Assembly (NCBI GenBank): GCA_002501065.1
Contig: DLRK01000208.1
Span: 1-8,881, forward strand
Reading direction: 5' to 3'
Length of the DNA: 8,881 nt
Source of the DNA: Akkermansiaceae bacterium UBA7890
GTDB taxonomy: Bacteria > Verrucomicrobiota > Verrucomicrobiia > Verrucomicrobiales > Akkermansiaceae
Made by a program: the position numbers and the translations under genes
The notes under the pieces: generated by a model
What the model was told of the DNA's origin: nothing
The model's input: the letters and a program-made list of their open reading frames with translations, nothing else
Database searches by the model: none
In this document: positions 1 to 7,600 of the stretch, piece by piece
Layout: each line of letters starts with the position of its first letter
Numbering within the stretch: position 1 is the first letter of the stretch

Positions 1-53
1 CGCTTCGTTCAAAACTAGCCATTGAGTCCGTGTCGCGGTAGTTCTGTGCTCCC
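1..53. other. Short leader before the first gene; no feature seen
   Basis: All three forward frames are closed by stops before the first gene (16-18, 23-25 and 39-41), so no upstream coding sequence runs into it on this strand. The in-frame TAG at 39-41 limits how far the first gene can extend. I see no convincing promoter or ribosome binding site here. Confidence 0.5.
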
Positions 54-1094
54 GTGGATTTCTCCTACGATATTACCGCCTCCTATCGGGACAACTTTGA
101 GCAGGGACCCCATCTGGATGAACCCCCGCCGGTGCCGCGTCCCGCACAGGAAGAGTTTCTTGGGCAAAAGGTTAATAGCCGCCTTGGGATAGCGGCAGGG
201 TTGCTGCCCAATGCCAGATGGATTTCAGCTTATGCGGCACGCGGCTGGGATTTACTTACCTACAAGACGGTGCGTTCGGTGGAGCGCGCATGTTATCCGG
301 TCCCCAACTGGGTATTTGTGGATGCGGATACGGGCGAAGGGCCGGTATATGCGACTGACAACCTGCCTGATGATCTTGCGCAAATCAGTTCAGCGGTGTG
401 TTTCGGGATGCCGTCCATGGCGCCTTCCTTCTGGCGTGAGGATATTGCTTGCGCGAAGGAATCACTGGCTGAAGGCCAGCAATTGATTGTTTCGGTAGTG
501 GCCAGTCCGGAATCGGATTGGGGCGCAGCACAGGTGGCTGATGATTATGCGCAGTGTGCGGCGTGGGCGGCTGAGGCGGGAGCGGACGTGGTGGAAGCCA
601 ACTATTCCTGCCCGAATGTCTGCTCGGCGGAAGGGCAGGTGTATATGGATGTGGAGTTGGCCGGGGCAGTCACCAAGGCAGTGCGTTCAGGGATTGGTGG
701 AGTAAGCCTGCTCTTGAAGATTGGGGTGTTTCCGGATCTGGATTTGCAACGGGCTTTCCTGCGCGCAGTGGCGGATGCAGCTGATGGGATTACCCTCGTA
801 AATGGAATTTCGCGCGAGGTGTTGCACGCTGATGGGCGCCCCGTCTTTGGCGAGAATTATGTGAAGGCCGGGGTTCTGGGCCGGATCATTCATGAGCCTT
901 GCGTGGCCGCCTTAGGTGAGGCCAGGACGGCAATTGAAGAGGAAAATCTGGATCTTGCTCTTGTGGCAGTGGGTGGTGTTTCTTCAGTCGCCGATTATCA
1001 GGATTTCACCGTGGCAGGAGCCGATGCGGTGTTGTGCGGCAGTTCGCCGATGTATTTGCCGGATTTAGCCGCTGAGATAAAGGCATCGCTTTAA
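54..1094 (+). CDS. Dihydroorotate dehydrogenase-like FMN flavoprotein
   Basis: The 346-residue product looks like a cytosolic TIM-barrel flavoenzyme of the dihydroorotate/dihydropyrimidine dehydrogenase superfamily. Class 1 DHOD hallmarks are visible: Lys71 in LLTYKTVRS, the active-site loop NYSCPN with Asn183, Cys186 (the class 1 catalytic base) and Asn188, Lys222 in LLKIG, Asn250 in VNGIS, and a C-terminal FMN-phosphate region with GGV at 307-309 and CGSS at 328-331. The FGMPS segment (117-121) matches the FMN/substrate loop, but the Asn that binds orotate in classical class 1A enzymes is Val or Cys here, so the substrate may not be dihydroorotate. The start is GTG: an in-frame TAG at 39-41 and no other start codon between leave it as the first option. 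No good Shine-Dalgarno is visible. Codon use differs from its neighbours (10 of 12 Tyr codons are TAT). The superfamily is secure; calling it pyrD is not. Confidence 0.85.
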   Translation: MDFSYDITASYRDNFEQGPHLDEPPPVPRPAQEEFLGQKVNSRLGIAAGLLPNARWISAYAARGWDLLTYKTVRSVERACYPVPNWVFVDADTGEGPVYATDNLPDDLAQISSAVCFGMPSMAPSFWREDIACAKESLAEGQQLIVSVVASPESDWGAAQVADDYAQCAAWAAEAGADVVEANYSCPNVCSAEGQVYMDVELAGAVTKAVRSGIGGVSLLLKIGVFPDLDLQRAFLRAVADAADGITLVNGISREVLHADGRPVFGENYVKAGVLGRIIHEPCVAALGEARTAIEEENLDLALVAVGGVSSVADYQDFTVAGADAVLCGSSPMYLPDLAAEIKASL

Positions 1095-1187
1095 GGTTTT
1101 CTGTGGACTTGGGGCCCTGGAATCCTGCCGGATCCACCCGTCCCACTGCGCGCTCGACAGTGCGCTCTGCGTCCTGATACTCCCGCC
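1095..1187. other. Spacer between the flavoprotein and the MFS gene
   Basis: This 93-bp gap has no stop in the frame shared by both flanking genes, but it also has no ATG, GTG or TTG in that frame before 1188. A weak inverted repeat (CACTG at 1144-1148, CAGTG at 1158-1162, 9-nt loop) is the only structure I see. It has no following T-run, so it is not a convincing terminator. No promoter is evident. Confidence 0.4.
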
Positions 1188-2399
1188 GTGCGCCGGGAGG
1201 GGATTGTTGGTCATCGCTACTGGATCGCGGTGGTCTTCTGCCTCCTGGCTGCTGCCCCCGGGGCATGGTTGCCCGTGCTCTCCAATGTCCTGGAAGCCCG
1301 GGGCTGGAACCGGACCATTACCTGGGCTTTCCTGGTCGGTCCTATTGCGGGAATGATTTCTCCGCTTCTCTTCAGTGCGCGGGCTGACCAGCGCATTCCG
1401 GCTGAGAAACTGGTAGGAATCATCATTACGGGAGGAGCGATCTTCCTGTGGGCCGCCTTCCGCGCGTTGGAGGCAGGCAGTCCCAAGCTCTTTCTCATCT
1501 TCATGATGATCAATGCCCTGATCTCGGCTCCGGCGTGGGGCCTGCTGACCGCCATAGCGCTCAACAGTCTGGAGGATGAGCAGAAGAGTTTTGGGTTCTA
1601 CCGAGTGTGGGGAACGATCGGCTGGGTTGTGGTGGGCTGGTCGGTGAGCTGGTTTAGCCTCGACGAGTCCGCCAAGGTGGGAGATGTGGCCTTCGTCCTG
1701 CGCTTGATGGCCGGGCTGTGTGCCTTCCTCCTGCCTCATACGCCTCCGATGGCGCGGGATTCAACAGGGTGGAAGAGCGCACTCGGTCTCGACTCATTGA
1801 GTATCTTCAAAAACCGTGACCACCGGGTCTACCTGGTTTCCACCTTTCTTCTCTCCGTGCCCCTGGCGGCCTTCTACATGCACACGCCCATCCATCTCAG
1901 GGAACTGGGCTTCAGCTCGGTGGCGGCCGGGATGACGGTGGGACAGATCTTTGAGGTGGTGGCCTTCCTGATGATGGGGTTCTGGCTTCAGCGGGTGCGT
2001 ATCAAGATCCTGCTGGTGGTGGCGATGAGCTGCGCGGTGATTCGCTACCTTCTTTTTGCCTTCGCCGGGGTTGTTCCGCACTACGCCTGGCTCCTGTTGG
2101 GGCTTTCCCTGCACGGGATCTGCTGGACCTTTTTCTTTGAGACCGGTCGCGTCTTTCTCAACCGACGGGTGGACCAACGGTTCCGGGCACAGGTGCAGGC
2201 CCTGGTCACCTTTGCCTCCATGGGACTCGGTTCGCTGGTGGGGACGCTGGTGTGTGGGAGACTTTATGACTGGATGGTGGTGGGAGAAGTCGGGGGCTGG
2301 ACCTGCTATTGGTCTGCCCTGGCCGTCATGTGCCTCGTCACCCTCATCTACTTCTCAATGGGCTACCGGGGAATCCGGCAGCAGGTGAAAGACGGCTAG
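1188..2399 (+). CDS. MFS permease, nucleoside:H+ symporter family (NupG-like)
   Basis: The 403-residue protein is close to the length of E. coli NupG and is hydrophobic throughout. About twelve membrane segments can be drawn, near residues 11-31, 44-64, 74-93, 101-124, 140-158, 167-183, 213-231, 245-267, 273-293, 297-317, 336-356 and 372-391. NupG-like landmarks are FYRVWGTIGW (137-146), ALGLDSLSIFKNR at the start of the second half (198-210), VIRYLLFAFAG (284-294) and FFETGRVFLNRRVDQ with RAQVQAL following (316-339). It should sit in the inner membrane and import a nucleoside or related small molecule with protons; the substrate cannot be read from sequence. The GTG start is the first start codon after the upstream gene's stop. 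A GGGAGGGG lies just inside the gene (1195-1202), with no in-frame start at usable spacing behind it. The stop overlaps the stop of the convergent kinase gene. Confidence 0.85.
   Translation: MRREGIVGHRYWIAVVFCLLAAAPGAWLPVLSNVLEARGWNRTITWAFLVGPIAGMISPLLFSARADQRIPAEKLVGIIITGGAIFLWAAFRALEAGSPKLFLIFMMINALISAPAWGLLTAIALNSLEDEQKSFGFYRVWGTIGWVVVGWSVSWFSLDESAKVGDVAFVLRLMAGLCAFLLPHTPPMARDSTGWKSALGLDSLSIFKNRDHRVYLVSTFLLSVPLAAFYMHTPIHLRELGFSSVAAGMTVGQIFEVVAFLMMGFWLQRVRIKILLVVAMSCAVIRYLLFAFAGVVPHYAWLLLGLSLHGICWTFFFETGRVFLNRRVDQRFRAQVQALVTFASMGLGSLVGTLVCGRLYDWMVVGEVGGWTCYWSALAVMCLVTLIYFSMGYRGIRQQVKDG
2396..2399. other. Shared CTAG: overlapping stops of convergent genes
   Basis: The palindrome CTAG carries the TAG stop of the + strand permease (2397-2399) and the TAG stop of the minus-strand kinase (2398-2396). 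The genes therefore overlap tail to tail by four bases and leave no intergenic space for a conventional bidirectional terminator. Confidence 0.95.
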
Positions 2400-3415
2400 G
2401 AAGGCAGGACGGGGTCGGGGTCTCCGGCCCTGGCCAGACCCTGGCACCCCTTGAGGACCCGGGCAAACTGGTGTAGTCCGGTAGTGTTGCGGGCCATCAC
2501 GAGGGAGAAGTAAGCGTCAATGAGGTGATAGAAGTGCGGGTTAATCTCGCCATGCTGCCTGATAAATTCCTTCCGGAATCCGACGGTCAGGTCAATCCGG
2601 TCAAAGGGCTGCAGGGCTTCGGCACCCCACGGGATCTCCAGGGTGTAGGAGCCGTCGGGGAGGCGGCCGGCAGTGACCAGTTCCTCCCGGATGGCGTACA
2701 GTTCTCCCCGGGCGTAGGACTCGTGCTTGACCAGGTCGAAGAGGGGATGCCCCATCGTCAGTCCCGCGACCGAAACCGGGTCGATGAGGAGCAGGGGTGA
2801 CCAGAGCATGTTCTCGAGGATGAGATCCCCGTGCAGGCGGACGGAAGGTTCCCGGGCGAGGTGCTTGAGGATTCCCGAGGCGCGGAGCCGGGCGAGGGAG
2901 GCCCGAAGACCAGGCACCGGGTGACCGTTCAGGTGAAGACGAGTTCCATTCACAATCGGTTCGAAGACTTCGACGGCTGAAAGGGTCTCCAGGGATTCGC
3001 TGAGAATCGCCTCAAGGTGGGCGCAGAAGGGAGCACCACCCACCTGTTCCGCGGAGTGGAGGCCGCCGAGAACCGCGTCCGCGAGCTGGTTCTGGATCTC
3101 CTCGCAATCGGCAGGTCCGGGAATGCCGTCCAGGACGAGGCGGGCGAGATCGGAACGATCCTGGTAATAGGGGATCTCATACCCGATTGTGTCTTCCTCC
3201 CACGAGGAGAGAAGGGGCGGGAAGAAGTTCGCGGCAGGTGTTGGAAGATTCTCCAGGTAGGAGATCTCATTTCGGAGGGCTTCGTGTGCCCACGGGCCCG
3301 GGGTCTCGGTGTCCCTGCTTTCCTTGCGAACCCGGAGGGTTCCCTTACTGGCACGGATCACGGTGGTGTGATCCCAGTAGCCATCCTTGAGGGTGCGAAC
3401 GACTTCGGACATCAC
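2396..3415 (-). CDS. APH/choline-kinase-fold small-molecule phosphotransferase
   Basis: The 339-residue cytosolic product has the kinase signature of the aminoglycoside phosphotransferase superfamily: a catalytic loop VRLHGDLILENMLW with Asp197 and Asn202, and a metal-binding IDP with Asp212 nine residues later, followed by HPLFDLVKHE (223-232), a usual APH element. In the N-lobe, Lys31 in LRVRKES and Glu50 in LRNEISYLE are plausible ATP-site residues. It is downstream of mtnA, with its GTG start overlapping the mtnA stop in GTGA; an ATG immediately follows as codon 2. This coupling suggests it supplies or handles the isomerase substrate, for instance as a methylthioribose or 5-deoxyribose kinase. 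However, it is shorter than typical MtnK (about 400 residues), and its HGD loop does not look like classical MtnK. The alternative is a kinase of the HGD..N..IDP type found near polysaccharide genes. The fold is well supported; the substrate is inference. Confidence 0.8.
   Translation of the reverse strand: MMSEVVRTLKDGYWDHTTVIRASKGTLRVRKESRDTETPGPWAHEALRNEISYLENLPTPAANFFPPLLSSWEEDTIGYEIPYYQDRSDLARLVLDGIPGPADCEEIQNQLADAVLGGLHSAEQVGGAPFCAHLEAILSESLETLSAVEVFEPIVNGTRLHLNGHPVPGLRASLARLRASGILKHLAREPSVRLHGDLILENMLWSPLLLIDPVSVAGLTMGHPLFDLVKHESYARGELYAIREELVTAGRLPDGSYTLEIPWGAEALQPFDRIDLTVGFRKEFIRQHGEINPHFYHLIDAYFSLVMARNTTGLHQFARVLKGCQGLARAGDPDPVLPS
3412..3415 (-). other. GTGA start/stop overlap, mtnA to kinase
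   Basis: Read on the minus strand, GTGA contains the kinase GTG start (3415-3413) and the mtnA TGA stop (3414-3412). Such overlaps usually mean co-transcription and translational re-initiation. No strong Shine-Dalgarno precedes the kinase start, which fits coupling. Confidence 0.85.
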
Positions 3416-4515
3416 CCGTGTCCGGACTGAGGGAAGAGGGTCGCAATCGCCTCTGCGGTAGCATCACAGATTCCGCGTTCGGTGATCAATCCTGTCACGA
3501 GCCGTGAGGGGGTCACGTCAAAGGCGTAGTTGCCGGTTGGAGAGCCGGGATTGATGAGATTCACCCCCTGGACAACTCCTTCGTGGGTAAGTCCTTCAAC
3601 GGTGGAGACCTCGCTCCCGCCACGCTCCTCAATGGGAATCTCCCGCACCCCGTCCCGGCATTCCCAGTCGATGGTGGAAGAGGGGAGGGCGACGTAGAAG
3701 GGGATGTCGTTGTCGTGAGCGGCCAGGGCCTTCAGATAGGTCCCGATCTTGTTAGCGACATCCCCGGTGCAGGTCGTCCGATCGGAGCCGGTCATCACAA
3801 TGTCGACCTTGCCGTGTTGCATGAGGTGGCCCCCGGCATTGTCAGCGATGACGGTATGGGGCACTCCCTCGTTCTGCAATTCCCATGCCGTGAGGCGGCC
3901 CCCCTGGTTCCGGGGGCGGGTCTCGTCGACCCAGACGTGAATGGGTATCCCGGCTCGATGGGCCGCATAAATTGGTGCGGTGGCCGACCCCCAGTCGGTG
4001 AAGGCGAGCCATCCGGCGTTGCAGTGGGTGAGAATCTGCACCGGATCCTGTCTCGATTTCTCCTTGTGGATGCCGGACAGGAGGGGGAGGCCATGTTCCC
4101 CGATCCGTTCACACCATGAGGCGTCCTCGTCGGCAATGGCCTCCGACTCCGCCAGGGCAGCATGGTCCCACTGGTCAATCGAAAGAGCTTTGAGAACCTT
4201 GAGTTGGCGCTCGACTGCCCATGAGAGGTTTCGAGCGGTGGGTCTGGTAGCGGTGAGGACTTTGGCCAGTTCTTCCAGTCGTTCCATGGAGCCATTGGAT
4301 TCCCGGGCCGCCAGCCACATTCCATAACCAGCGGTGGCCCCGATGCACCCGGCTCCGCGGACGTGCATCTCCCGGATGGCAACAGCGGTTTCTTCGACGG
4401 TGGTGAGGTCCTTGAGGACAAAATTCCACGGGAGATGTCCCTGGTCGATGATGCATACCACTCCCTTGCCTGGATCGCTCCAAACCGTGCGATAGGGGCG
4501 CCCATCCACCTGCAT
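3412..4515 (-). CDS. mtnA: S-methyl-5-thioribose-1-phosphate isomerase
   Basis: MtnA converts 5-methylthioribose-1-phosphate to 5-methylthioribulose-1-phosphate in methionine salvage; the same isomerase acts on 5-deoxyribose-1-phosphate in the DHAP shunt. Family blocks are visible in order (numbering from the ATG at 4515): MQVDGRPYRTVW at the N-terminus, IREMHVRGAGCIGATAGYG (47-65), ILTHCNAGWLAF with catalytic Cys165, VDETRPRNQGGRLTAWEL, DNAGGHLMQHGKVD, GSDRTTCTGDVANKIGTY with catalytic Asp245, and LPSSTIDWE. The Cys-Asp spacing of 80 equals that of B. subtilis Cys160/Asp240. The frame stays open upstream to a TTG at 4593, but those 26 extra residues are not family-like. The ATG at 4515 gives 367 residues, close to the usual 350, and begins exactly at the conserved VDG-PYRT-W block. 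It is the first gene of a two-gene operon with the kinase. No dehydratase, enolase or dioxygenase of the full pathway is in the window. Confidence 0.95.
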   Translation of the reverse strand: MQVDGRPYRTVWSDPGKGVVCIIDQGHLPWNFVLKDLTTVEETAVAIREMHVRGAGCIGATAGYGMWLAARESNGSMERLEELAKVLTATRPTARNLSWAVERQLKVLKALSIDQWDHAALAESEAIADEDASWCERIGEHGLPLLSGIHKEKSRQDPVQILTHCNAGWLAFTDWGSATAPIYAAHRAGIPIHVWVDETRPRNQGGRLTAWELQNEGVPHTVIADNAGGHLMQHGKVDIVMTGSDRTTCTGDVANKIGTYLKALAAHDNDIPFYVALPSSTIDWECRDGVREIPIEERGGSEVSTVEGLTHEGVVQGVNLINPGSPTGNYAFDVTPSRLVTGLITERGICDATAEAIATLFPQSGHG

Positions 4516-4531
4516 GCCGGATCGTGGGGGC

Positions 4532-4549
4532 CTTGCTTCGGAGTGCAAG
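4532..4549. repeat. Short inverted repeat CTTGC-8-GCAAG
   Basis: CTTGC at 4532-4536 and GCAAG at 4545-4549 form a 5-bp inverted repeat around 8 nt. It lies just upstream of the mtnA ATG. The same two arms recur at 4611-4615 and 4633-4637. It may be an operator half-site pair or coincidence. Confidence 0.35.
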
Positions 4550-4564
4550 TCCGAATGGGCATGC

Positions 4565-4593
4565 AGATCACCGGGAAAATGACCGGCAGTCAA
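4565..4593 (-). promoter_or_regulatory. Weak promoter candidate for mtnA
   Basis: On the minus strand, TTGACT (4593-4588) matches five of six bases of a sigma-70 -35 box. TGATCT (4570-4565) follows after 17 nt but is a poor -10. Transcription would begin roughly 40-50 nt before the mtnA ATG at 4515. The TTG here is also the first base triplet of the extended mtnA frame, so a promoter reading argues against that longer start. Confidence 0.2.
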
Positions 4594-4606
4594 CCAAACC
4601 AGCGAG

Positions 4607-4641
4607 GGGGCTTGCGTGATGACGACTCATCTGCAAGCTCT
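4607..4641 (+). promoter_or_regulatory. Long imperfect hairpin abutting the dehydrogenase start codon
   Basis: In the + strand RNA, GATGA (4618-4622) pairs with TCATC (4627-4631) around a CGAC loop. CTTGC (4611-4615) pairs with GCAAG (4633-4637), separated from the inner stem by GT on one side and T on the other. The stem can extend outward, with GGGG at 4607-4610 pairing to CTCT at 4638-4641 through two G-C and two G-U pairs. The structure ends directly at the ATG at 4642. The purine-rich GAGGGGG (4604-4610), the only Shine-Dalgarno-like run nearby, lies partly inside the stem and is too far from the ATG in linear distance, though folding would bring it next to the start. It could be an RNA control element or a DNA operator; coincidence is possible. 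Confidence 0.5.
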
Positions 4642-7600
4642 ATGACAATGAGATCCTCACTCTGGGCATTATCCCTTCTTCCCCTGCTGGTCGGCACTGC
4701 TCTCACCGCCGAAAAACCAAAACCACTCTATGCGAGTCCGGTGGTCACGGCGAGGACGCCCGGGCATGCGGTGGACATCGAGGCAGATCTCAAGGGATCC
4801 CGCTCCCTTTACCTCGTCGTGGACGAAACCGGGGATGGTTACGGCTGTGACTGGGCGGACTGGATGGAACCGCGTCTGGTTGGCCCGAAGGGCACGCTCA
4901 AGTTGACCGATCTCAAATGGAAGGCCGCCTTCGCGGGTTGGGGGAGCGCCCGCCTGAACAGAAATGCCGGTGGACAGCAGATGGTGGTGGACGACAAACC
5001 CGTCTCCTACGGGATTGGGACCCACGCACCCTCCACCATCATATACGATGTCCCGGAAGGCTATACCCGTTTCGTTGCCCGGGGAGGACTGGACAAGGGT
5101 GGGGTCGGCCAGCAGGGAGGCAAGACCACCAGTGTCCGCTTCCTCGTCTTCAACACCAAGCCTGGTGCGGGCAACTCTGCAACGGGGGAAGAGACCGAGG
5201 TGCCGGTGGAGCGGTTCGTGGTGCCGGAAGATCTGGAGGTCACGGTGTGGGCCCAGTCACCACTCTTCCGCAATCCCACCAATATCGACTTTGACCACCA
5301 CGGGCGCGCCTGGGTCGCAGAAGGGGTCAATTACCGGGGCGCCCGCCGGGACGGGGAGGGTGACCGTATCGTGGTCCTGCAGGATACCGATGCCGATGGA
5401 AAGGCCGACAAGTCCCATGTCTTCGTCCAGGAAAAATTCCTGCAGTCCCCGCTCGGGGTGGCGGTCTTTGACAACGTAGTGGTGGTCTCGCAACCACCCG
5501 ATCTTCTCGTCTACACCGATGTGGATCGAGACCTGGTATTCAACCCCGAGAAGGACAAGCGGGAAGTTCTGCTGACCGGGTTCAGTGGACGCAATCACGA
5601 TCACAGTCTGCATTCGGTAGTGGCCGGACCGGATGGCAAGTGGTACTTCAACCAGGGCAACACGGGGGCTCAGTTCACTGATCGTTCCGGCAAGACCTTC
5701 CGGATCGGAAGTCCCTATTCAATGCGGCAGGTGGCCGGTCACAGGAGCGATGACGGGCATGTCTACCTTGGAGGGTTCTCGGTTCGCATGAATCCCGATG
5801 GGACGAACTGCGAGATCATCGGTCACAACTACCGCAACAGTTACGAACAGATCATCACCTCGCTGGGCGACCTCTTTCAGAATGACAACGACGATCCGCC
5901 GGCCTGCCGGACCAGCTGGGTGATGGAATACGGCAATGCAGGTTTTGCGTCCGTGGACGGAAAACGATCCTGGGGTGCGGACCGGCGACCGGGGCAGAGC
6001 ACTCCCATTGCCGAATGGCGCCAGCAGGATCCCGGCAGCATGCCCCCGGGGGATGTTTATGGCGGGGGCGCTCCCACCGGCATCACCTTCTACGAGAACG
6101 GCGCTCTCCCGGAGAAATACAACGGCCTCCTCCTCAGTTGTGAATCCGCCAAGAATGTCCTCTTCGGCTACCTGCCCGAACTGGAGGAGGCCGGCTTCAA
6201 GATGGAACGCTTCGATTTCATGACTTCCAACCCGGACCGGAAGTGGGCCGGGGCCGATTTCAAGGGACGTTCCAACCGGGACATCAACACCTGGTTCCGA
6301 CCAGCGGACGTGACGGTAGGTCCGGATGGAGCCATCTATGTGGCGGACTGGTTCGATCCACGGGTCGGAGGGCACGGCACTCAGGATCGTACTCTCTCGG
6401 GCACGATTTATCGGATCGCGCCCAAGGGCTTCAAATCGATCGTGCCCAAGGTCGACCTCGACAGCGAGAAGGGGCAGCTCACGGCTCTCAGGAGCCCGGC
6501 CATCAATACGCGTTATCTTGGCTTCGTTGGTCTGAAGAAGGCCGGCGAGAAATCCATACCCGCCTTGCGTGCGTTGGCGAGAGACAAGAATCCGTATCTG
6601 GCCGCCCGCTCGATCTGGCTCCTCGCTCAACTCGGTGAAAAGGGTGCAAGGGAGATATTCAGTCTTCGGGGAGATGGCAATCCACAGGCCCGCATCACAG
6701 CCTTCCGGGCCTTGCGGCGCGCCGGTCATTCCGGGACCATGGAGCTGGCCCGGAAACTTGCGGGGGACAAGTCACCGGCGGTTCGCCGGGAGGTCGCCTT
6801 CTATCTCCGCAATGAAGCCGGCACTCCCGAGGTGGTCTCCACCCTCGTCAAGATTGCGAAGGGCTACGATGGAGAGGATCGTTCCTACCTTGAGGCTTTT
6901 GGCACGGGGGCAACCGGGAAGGAAGAAGCGGTCTACGCCGCTTTGGTCAAGGAAGTGAAAGCGGCTGCCTGGGACGGAGCCACCGCGGGTGCGGTCTGGC
7001 GGCTCATGACGGCGGCCGCGATCCCGGCCCTCCGGGATCGGGTCTTTGATGATGATCTTGAGGCGGAGGACCGGATGCAGGCCCTTGAATCGATCGCCTT
7101 CGTGAGGAGTGGCAGTGCGGCCACCGCCATGGTGGAGATTGCCAACCTGGCCCCGGACAAGGATCTGGCAGAGCGGGCTGTTTTTTGGGTGAAGTGGAAC
7201 AACGATCGCTGGTGGAAGGCTCACAAACCCGCCGAAAATCTCAAGGGAGGGAATGCCAGGGCCGAGTTGGTCTCGGTGGTCACCCCGGAAGATAAGGCTC
7301 CCTCCAAGTTGCCTCCGGTGGCTGATATTCTCAAATTGAAAGGCGATGCCACCCGGGGCAAGGCCGTGGCAGGGCGTTGCATCACCTGTCATGTCATCGG
7401 GGAGCTGGGAGTCGACGTGGGGCCCAATCTGACTGGATTCGGGCAGCGCTTTCCCAGTGAGATCGTCGCCAGGGCTATCGTCGATCCGTCAGCTGAAATC
7501 TCGCTGGGGTTTGAGGCTCAGTATCTCGTGACCAAAAAAGACGGTCATAACATCATGGGAGTTGTCCTGGCCGAAGGTGATCCGATCATTGTCAAATCGA

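Larger units (their letters stand above)
4516..4641. promoter_or_regulatory. Divergent control region between mtnA and the dehydrogenase operon
   Basis: This 126-bp gap must hold the promoters of both divergent operons. It contains two inverted repeats that share the arms CTTGC and GCAAG (4532-4549 and 4611-4637) and a weak minus-strand promoter candidate, each listed separately. I find no convincing plus-strand -35/-10 pair. The size assumes mtnA starts at 4515 and the dehydrogenase gene at 4642; frames stay open further on both sides but without family-like sequence. Confidence 0.6.

Noticed and set aside
1065..1739. Minus-strand open frame of 224 codons opposite the permease start
   Set aside because: The product is rich in Gln, Arg, His and Pro as expected from reading a membrane-protein gene backwards, and it overlaps two well-supported genes.
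2418..2441. GC-rich hairpin (GGGTCT / AGACCC) just past the permease stop as a terminator
   Set aside because: It has no T-run on either side and lies within the 3' end of the kinase coding sequence, where GC-rich inverted repeats are expected by chance.
4516..4593. N-terminal extension of mtnA from a TTG at 4593
   Set aside because: The added 26 residues are not MtnA-like, the family's conserved N-terminal block begins at the ATG at 4515, and the TTG forms part of a better -35-like box.
4363..4641. N-terminal extension of the dehydrogenase fusion by 93 residues, overlapping mtnA
   Set aside because: The stretch is antisense to mtnA, shows no domain-like sequence, and a clear signal peptide begins only after the ATG at 4642/4648.
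5719..6729. Long minus-strand open frame of 336 codons inside the dehydrogenase gene
   Set aside because: It is fully antisense to a gene with recognisable domains, has no recognisable motif, and is the kind of shadow frame that GC-rich coding sequence produces.
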